Positions 40,543-45,223 of a stretch of 45,223 bases of DNA are shown here, one piece after another (position 1 is the first letter of the stretch; every line of letters begins with the position of its first letter). Both the position numbers and the translations under genes were made by a program. Below the pieces are notes generated by a model that was not told where the DNA came from, searched no databases, and was given only the letters and a program-made list of their open reading frames with translations. This stretch comes from Desulfobacteraceae bacterium. Lineage in GTDB: Bacteria; Desulfobacterota; DSM-4660; Desulfatiglandales; B25-G16. The stretch is from the NCBI GenBank assembly GCA_030612685.1, contig JAUWNK010000002.1, positions 48,001 through 93,223 of the forward strand, read 5' to 3'.

Positions 40543-41610
40543 ATGGAAATTAAAGTAAATTTAGCCATTGAGAAGAAGGAAAAACCAACAGATGAATCCA
40601 AACTTGGTTTTGGTCAAATATTTACCGATCATATTCTCCTTATGGACTACGATACTATTCATGGTTGGCATAACGGCAGGATAGAGCCCTATGGCTATCT
40701 AAAACTTGACCCGGCTGCTGCTTGTCTTCATTATGGTCAAGAGATCTTTGAGGGTCTAAAGGCATACTACGGCAAAGATGGCGGAATATACCTGTTCAGG
40801 GCGGTAGAGAATTTTAAAAGATTCAACCATTCGGCAAAAAGGGTATGTATGCCAGAGCTTGATGTAGACCTCGCTATGGAGGCCCTAAAAAAACTGATCC
40901 TCATTGACAGGGACTGGATTCCTAAAACTCGGGATACCTCCCTCTATATTAGGCCTACTATGATTGCAACCGACCCGTTTTTAGGTGTCCGGCCAGCAAA
41001 TAAATATCTATTCTACATTATTATAGGGCCTGTCGGCTCCTACTATCCTGAGGGACTAAATCCTGTGAAAATTTATGTAGAGGATAGATATGTCAGGGCC
41101 GTTCCTGGAGGTACTGGAGAGGCCAAAACCGCAGGTAACTATGCAGCAAGCCTGCTTGCAGCAGAAGAGGCCAAAGAAAAGGGCTTCACCCAGGTTCTCT
41201 GGCTGGATGGATGTGAGAAGATGTGGGTAGAAGAAGTGGGAACCATGAATATGTTCTTTGTGATAGATGATGAAGTCATTACCGCACCTCTGACAGGAAG
41301 TATTTTAGGGGGTATCACCAGGGATTCTGTAATCAAGATAGTCAGGGACTGGGATTTGAAGATGAAAGAGAGGTTAGTATCTATCGATGAAGTTGTTGCT
41401 GCTGCTACCAGTGGCCAGCTAAAGGAGGCCTTTGGGACTGGAACCGCAGCTGTTATATCACCAGTTGGTCAGATAACATATAAGGGTAAGGACTATGTAA
41501 TAACTGGCGGTAAGATGGGGGAATTATCGCAAAAACTTTACAATGAGATTGTGGCCATCCAGTATGCTGAAAAGCCTGATCCTTATGGCTGGGTTGAAAA
41601 GATAGGATAA
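40543..41610 (+). CDS. ilvE: Branched-chain amino acid aminotransferase
   Basis: A 355-residue fold-type IV PLP aminotransferase of the type II BCAT group. The PLP lysine is K195 in GGTGEAKTAGNYAAS. YGQEIFEGLKAY, LYIRPTMIATDPFLGV, VEEVGTMNMFFV and LTGSILGGITRDSVI are the usual family landmarks. It interconverts Val, Leu or Ile with their 2-oxo acids, using 2-oxoglutarate/glutamate. In this window it may also feed branched-chain acids to the acyl-CoA block. An AAAGGGGAATGAT stretch precedes the ATG. Confidence 0.95.
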   Translation: MEIKVNLAIEKKEKPTDESKLGFGQIFTDHILLMDYDTIHGWHNGRIEPYGYLKLDPAAACLHYGQEIFEGLKAYYGKDGGIYLFRAVENFKRFNHSAKRVCMPELDVDLAMEALKKLILIDRDWIPKTRDTSLYIRPTMIATDPFLGVRPANKYLFYIIIGPVGSYYPEGLNPVKIYVEDRYVRAVPGGTGEAKTAGNYAASLLAAEEAKEKGFTQVLWLDGCEKMWVEEVGTMNMFFVIDDEVITAPLTGSILGGITRDSVIKIVRDWDLKMKERLVSIDEVVAAATSGQLKEAFGTGTAAVISPVGQITYKGKDYVITGGKMGELSQKLYNEIVAIQYAEKPDPYGWVEKIG

Positions 41611-41621
41611 AATCTTAGGCT

Positions 41622-41877
41622 ATGAAAGAGAAACTTCAGATGTGATGCCAATCTATCATTAAGGCAAAAAGGCATGAAGGCCTTGCAAAAATGGTTAGCA
41701 ATTGGATTATGAGTGAGGTTTTAAGGGCGATAAAGGGTGATAGAGAGATAGAGGATTGTCCAGTAAGTCCATCAGCTCTCACTGAGATGATAAAAATGAT
41801 AAAAGATAGTATTATCAGTGGTAAGATAGGTAAAAGATGTATTTAAAGAGATGTACAGGGAAGGAAAATCAGCATAA
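41622..41877 (+). pseudogene. gatB: gatB remnant (Asp/Glu-tRNA amidotransferase subunit B), deleted and frameshifted
   Basis: Two pieces of GatB are joined. 41622-41670 can be read KLQMCDANLSLRQKG, matching the central CDANVSLRPKG motif. From about 41680 the reading EGLAKMVSNWIMSEVLRAIK, then IEDCPVSPSALTEMIKMI and DSIISGKIGK, matches the C-terminal tail domain. Near 41835 one extra A shifts the frame; in the corrected frame VFKEMYREGKSA follows. Everything between the two pieces is missing. A working gatB presumably lies elsewhere in the genome. Confidence 0.8.
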
Positions 41878-41900
41878 ATTCCCAGATACTTATCAAGTAA

Positions 41901-42797
41901 ATGAAGAAAGATAGTTCATATAAAGAGAGATCCCCATTTAAAAAAAGAGTCTTTGATATATTTTGTTTTTTACTTGTTGCCCTTATTATCTCAGTTACAT
42001 CTCTTTACTTTACAAACAAGGATTTTGCCACTGAGTTAAGGCAGATTAGGCAGCCTAAACCAAATCTATTTTATATTGGGATTGATGTATCTCAAACTAT
42101 TAAGCCAGATATTCTTGCCGATTTTAAGGATGCCCTTATCTTACGGCTAAAGAATTTTATTGGGGAAAAGAAGGTTTCATACCATATTTCCATCTTTGGA
42201 ACCCCAGGTTGCGGAAAGGATGCTATCACCGATATAATTTCAACTCGATCGCCAGAAGATCCTCTTTCCTTCAGTTGGAGGGTTAAGAGAAGGATTAAGG
42301 GTATATCAATTGCTGGAAAGGCAAAGGGAGATGGAGACGAGACTCCTTTAACTACTCCATTGTTCTGTTTTCTTGAGAAGATATTGACAGAAAGGATAGG
42401 GGGGAGGGTGATAATCTTGTCAGATCTTGTGAATGATGATAGAGGCTGTCAAAAGCAATATGCCTTTCCTTTAGAAGCAATAATAAAATTTGGCATGAAT
42501 AAAGAGGGCCAGATTATTTTTTTATATCCTACTCCTTATTTAGCAGGTAGATATAATACTCTGGAAATACGTGAAAGATTGCTTAAAAAGCAGCAGGATT
42601 TTATATTTAACATGAGGAGACTAAGGGATAAAGGTAAAATGAGGGTATTCTTTTACCATATTCCTGATGATCCTCAGAAAAGTTCAAATTTTTTGAGATC
42701 GAAATTGGAAGATTCTATACCGGCAACTCTGTTTGAGATTATCTGGGAAAGAGTTTCTAAAATGATTGATACTATTATCGGTGCTGTCAGGGGGTAG
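41901..42797 (+). CDS. Membrane-anchored vWA-like protein
   Basis: A 298-residue protein of unknown function. A basic N-terminus is followed by one hydrophobic span (about residues 17-37, FDIFCFLLVALIISVTSLYF). The rest looks like a von Willebrand A-type domain: LFYIGIDVSQTI has the D-x-S of a MIDAS site (D62, S64), DETPLTTPL could supply the Thr, and GRVIILSDLVNDDRG the last Asp. The domain would be outside the cytoplasmic membrane. It is followed after six bases by the thymidylate synthase gene. No clear ribosome-binding site. It also follows directly after the gatB remnant. Confidence 0.65.
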   Translation: MKKDSSYKERSPFKKRVFDIFCFLLVALIISVTSLYFTNKDFATELRQIRQPKPNLFYIGIDVSQTIKPDILADFKDALILRLKNFIGEKKVSYHISIFGTPGCGKDAITDIISTRSPEDPLSFSWRVKRRIKGISIAGKAKGDGDETPLTTPLFCFLEKILTERIGGRVIILSDLVNDDRGCQKQYAFPLEAIIKFGMNKEGQIIFLYPTPYLAGRYNTLEIRERLLKKQQDFIFNMRRLRDKGKMRVFFYHIPDDPQKSSNFLRSKLEDSIPATLFEIIWERVSKMIDTIIGAVRG

Positions 42798-42803
42798 AAA
42801 GAG

Positions 42804-43457
42804 ATGCAACTTGAAGTTATCGAGGCAAGGGACCTGCCGGATGCCTGGTTCCAGTGTGTTTACCAGATACTTGAAAAGGGCAGAACATACATAATAGATA
42901 GGGGAAGCTATAAGGGACAAAAAAGGCTTGAGTTTGATTATATAACTGTACACATAAAGTTTCCAGGTGTAAGACCACTTTTACCTGACATCCCTCCTGC
43001 TCTCGGGATACCAAATCCGGTAGCTGATGATTATCTGGATCAATATCTCCCATACCTTATGACCTCTGCAAAAAAGGAAGGCGAAGCTTACACATACGGG
43101 GAGTATCTTGAACCACAGATAAAAGAAGTTATCAGGATATACAGGGAAGATGGTGCTGGCACAAACCAGGCCTATATGACAGTGGGTGATCAAGAAACAA
43201 TATACCTTGAAGACCCTCCCTGTCTCAGGGGGATTGATACCAGGATCAAGGATAAAAAGCTTCACTTTGTTGTCTATTTTCGATCATGGGATCTGTGGAA
43301 TGGATTTCCGGCTAATTTAGGCGCCATTCAACTACTAAAGGAATATATGGCTGAGAGTATAGGTGTTGAAGATGGAGAGATCATAGCTGCAAGCAAAGGC
43401 CTTCATCTTTATGACTACATCTGGGAATTAGCAAAACTACGGACTATGAAATCATAG
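42804..43457 (+). CDS. Thymidylate synthase, archaeal-type short ThyA
   Basis: A 217-residue protein of the size and type of methanogen thymidylate synthases. The catalytic Cys is C140 in DPPCLRGIDTRI. The dUMP-binding segment FRSWDLWNGFPANLGAI (about 159-175) matches RSxDxxxGxPxN, and GLHLYDYIWE corresponds to the HIY motif. It would methylate dUMP to dTMP, with an archaeal folate possible as cofactor. Short ThyA-type proteins like this are unusual in bacteria, which mostly use 264-residue ThyA or ThyX. Catalytic function is likely but not certain. Confidence 0.8.
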   Translation: MQLEVIEARDLPDAWFQCVYQILEKGRTYIIDRGSYKGQKRLEFDYITVHIKFPGVRPLLPDIPPALGIPNPVADDYLDQYLPYLMTSAKKEGEAYTYGEYLEPQIKEVIRIYREDGAGTNQAYMTVGDQETIYLEDPPCLRGIDTRIKDKKLHFVVYFRSWDLWNGFPANLGAIQLLKEYMAESIGVEDGEIIAASKGLHLYDYIWELAKLRTMKS

Positions 43458-43551
43458 TATTTTGGATTGCGGATTTAGTTCCACCCGCCTGCGGGTAAAT
43501 TAATCGTACGAATGACGTTTAATTATCTTGTAAATCTTGTCTATATTAATC

Positions 43552-44577
43552 ATGGCCAAGCTGGATTTCAAGGATATGGACCTGGAAGAGACCACGGCAT
43601 GGATAGAAAAACGTGGGCTTGAAACCTATAGGGCCGAACAGATTAGGCGGTGGATATTCGGCTGCCAAACCGATTCATTCGATGAAATGACCAATATCTC
43701 TAAGGAGTTGAGGAATTATCTCAGCTCAAGTGTCATTATAAGCCAGCTAAGAATAGCTAAAACCGAGGTCTCTCTTGATGGCACGAAAAAATTCTTGTTT
43801 GAACTTGAGGATGGCAACAGCATTGAGTCTGTCCTTATCCCTGAGAGGAACCATTATACGGTATGCATATCATCCCAGGTTGGTTGCGCCATGGGATGTA
43901 AGTTTTGCCTAACTGCCAGACAGGGCTTTACCCGGAACCTGAAGAGCTCAGAGATAATAGACCAGGTTATCAAGATCAGACAGTCAATGGATCAACCAGA
44001 TAAACTTAAAAATATCGTCTTGATGGGTATGGGTGAGCCATTGGAAAATTATGCGGCTGTAAAAAAGGCAGTAAAAAATATAATTTCTACAGATGCCCTA
44101 AATTTTTCCCGCCGCCGGGTGACTCTATCCACATGTGGTCTTGTGCCCGAGATAGAAAAACTCGGGAGAGAACTTTCTATCAATCTGGCTGTTTCCCTGA
44201 ATGCCGCAGATGATAAAACCAGGGATCTCCTTATGCCCATTAACAGGAAATATCCTTTAAAGCAATTAATTGACACTCTGACCTTCTTCCCTCTACAAAG
44301 GGGGAGGAGGATTACATTTGAATACATTCTTATTAAGGATATTAACGATAGGCTTAGTGATGCTACAAACTTGGCAAAACTTCTAAAAAATATCAGGGCA
44401 AAGATAAATCTGATTCCATTCAATCTATATAATGGGAGTCCCTTTGAGGCACCTGATGAAGGCAAGATTGTCGCCTTTAAGGACGAACTAATTAGAAAAA
44501 ACTATACTGTTACGGTCAGAAAAAGCAAGGGCAGTGACATCTCCGCTGCCTGCGGGCAATTGATAACAGGCCACTAA
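43552..44577 (+). CDS. rlmN: 23S rRNA (adenine-2503-C2)-methyltransferase RlmN
   Basis: A 341-residue radical-SAM methyltransferase. The radical-SAM cluster is C112/C116/C119 in QVGCAMGCKFCLTARQG. The RlmN-specific methyl-carrying Cys lies in the C-terminal SDISAACGQLI segment. The SAM region LMGMGEPLENY and the FSRRRVTLSTCGLVP stretch are present. An upstream TTG (43537) keeps the frame open, but the ATG at 43552 begins the normal protein. It methylates A2503 in 23S rRNA and A37 in some tRNAs. A GC-rich hairpin ACCCGCCTGCGGGT (43483-43496) lies in the gap before it. Confidence 0.95.
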   Translation: MAKLDFKDMDLEETTAWIEKRGLETYRAEQIRRWIFGCQTDSFDEMTNISKELRNYLSSSVIISQLRIAKTEVSLDGTKKFLFELEDGNSIESVLIPERNHYTVCISSQVGCAMGCKFCLTARQGFTRNLKSSEIIDQVIKIRQSMDQPDKLKNIVLMGMGEPLENYAAVKKAVKNIISTDALNFSRRRVTLSTCGLVPEIEKLGRELSINLAVSLNAADDKTRDLLMPINRKYPLKQLIDTLTFFPLQRGRRITFEYILIKDINDRLSDATNLAKLLKNIRAKINLIPFNLYNGSPFEAPDEGKIVAFKDELIRKNYTVTVRKSKGSDISAACGQLITGH

Positions 44578-44698
44578 GGTCTTGGTGAAAATCTAGGGTT
44601 CCCGCTTTCCAAGGTATTCACCTTTATTTTGACATTAGAAAACTACACTGGAGTACCTGAAGCACGTAATTTGTAAAAAAGAAAGATCCAACTTGATT

Positions 44699-44836
44699 GT
44701 ATAGGAAATTCCTTTTTTGAGATTGCTTCGCCCCGCCTTCGCGGAACTCGCAATGACAAGATCGGCGACTCAATGTCATTGCGAGGAGCGATAGCGACGA
44801 AGCAATCTAAATTTATAGTATAGGAATTTCCTTTTT
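44699..44836. repeat. Palindromic element (GGAAATTCC ends, TCATTGCGA core)
   Basis: Outer arms TATAGGAAATTCC (44700 region) and TATAGTATAGGAATTTCC (to 44831) bracket GAGATTGCTTCGCC...CTCGCAATGACA and TGTCATTGCGAGGAG...GAAGCAATCT, an inverted pair of the type seen at 10401 and 29103. No coding capacity. With the next entry it fills most of the 560-base gap after rlmN. Confidence 0.7.
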
Positions 44837-44930
44837 AAGTCCTTGTAGGGGCGGCATTTATGACGTCCCGCAAAGCGGGATTCGATAAATCGAACCCCTA
44901 CAGGTCCGCACCAAAGGTGCGATATGTTCA
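44822..44930. repeat. 110-bp repeat, inverted copy of 17454-17563
   Basis: AGGAATTTCCTTTTTAAGT, TTGTAGGGGCGGCATTTATG and CCCCTACAGGTCCGCACC follow the reverse complement of 17454-17563 almost base for base, with a few changes around GACGTCCCGCAAAGCGGG. The remaining DNA to 45136 shows nothing recognisable. Confidence 0.8.
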
Positions 44931-45136
44931 TATTTTAACCCTGCAACATCATTTATGGATTTCATCGCTAAATGTAGTGGATCTATCTTTGGCAAAACCT
45001 GAATTAATTGTATAGAATTCAATAAGTTACGTAGTAGGGTTAATCAAATACAAAATAACAATCTAAAACCCTGTCTTTGATCTGACCCGTTTCTTAATTG
45101 TCAACACCAAAATGCCAATAGGTCGAAGCACTATTT

Positions 45137-45223
45137 TCATGCAGCCTTAGCCCATTCGGTTTGGTCTACCCGCCTGTAGGAATCTTCATACAGACAGATT
45201 TGGTTACGGTTAAATTCAATTCT
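45137..45223 (-). CDS. Possible 3' end of a gene running off the right edge
   Basis: On the minus strand an open frame enters from the edge and reads RIEFNRNQICLYEDSYRRVD then QTEWAKAA before a TGA at 45139-45137. The composition is protein-like, but 28 residues are too few to assign a family. Confidence 0.35.
   Translation of the reverse strand, partial: RIEFNRNQICLYEDSYRRVDQTEWAKAA

Noticed and set aside
1-45223. CRISPR arrays, tRNA or rRNA genes
   Set aside because: No regularly spaced repeat array, and no tRNA cloverleaf or rRNA core was recognised by eye; a tRNAscan or Infernal run would settle it.

Overview
The window looks like chromosome from an anaerobic bacterium, most likely an uncultured Desulfobacterota (deltaproteobacterial) lineage. 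That is inference from gene content: acyl-CoA dehydrogenases with an electron-transfer flavoprotein, SCP2-type thiolases with DUF35 partners, a tungsten-type aldehyde:ferredoxin oxidoreductase set, PEP synthase, a DUF1670 pair, and intergenic DNA full of palindromic repeats. No rRNA, tRNA, CRISPR array, intact transposase or phage gene was seen.

Layout. (1) 1-8 kb is a patchwork of small genes and decayed ones: a VapBC-like module, a thiamine-binding-type protein, a crotonase, a cold-shock protein, an antitoxin beside a wrecked ParE/RelE toxin, a PPOX-fold protein, an MFS carrier, an RRM gene broken by a stop codon and a LUD-domain protein. A ~93-bp direct repeat with a GEMM-like core brackets part of it. 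(2) 8-14 kb is a glycan island with two GT4-type glycosyltransferases and two GH130 phosphorylase paralogues (about 88% identical), plus a duplicated, broken glycosyltransferase fragment. (3) 14.9-15.8 kb holds an ADP-ribosylglycohydrolase. (4) 16-33 kb, nearly all on the minus strand, is an acyl-CoA block: three acyl-CoA dehydrogenases, EtfBA, two thiolases, a free-standing DUF35 protein, an HMG-CoA-synthase-like/DUF35 fusion without the catalytic Cys, an AorABC-like operon, a Nudix hydrolase and an isochorismatase-fold hydrolase. (5) 33.5-40 kb, plus strand, holds ppsA, a FabF-like ketosynthase, an alpha/beta hydrolase and two DUF1670 genes, bracketed by a ~220-bp inverted repeat. (6) 40.5-44.6 kb holds a branched-chain aminotransferase, a gatB remnant, a membrane-anchored vWA-like protein, an archaeal-type thymidylate synthase and rlmN.

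How the genes may work together (inference): the dehydrogenases pass electrons to EtfBA; the thiolase/DUF35/HMGCS-like proteins would make or break C-C bonds in CoA thioesters through a shared scaffold; AorABC would interconvert an acid and an aldehyde using ferredoxin and NAD(H). The substrate cannot be read from the sequence.

The most unusual signal is non-coding: five copies of a 100-102-bp element with nearly invariant ends (CCCGCCCTGGYGCGAC at the 5' end, GGTCTGGGCCAGGG at the 3' end) and unrelated interiors. One copy lies inside one arm of the large inverted repeat while the other arm keeps the uninterrupted sequence, so the window contains both a filled and an empty site.
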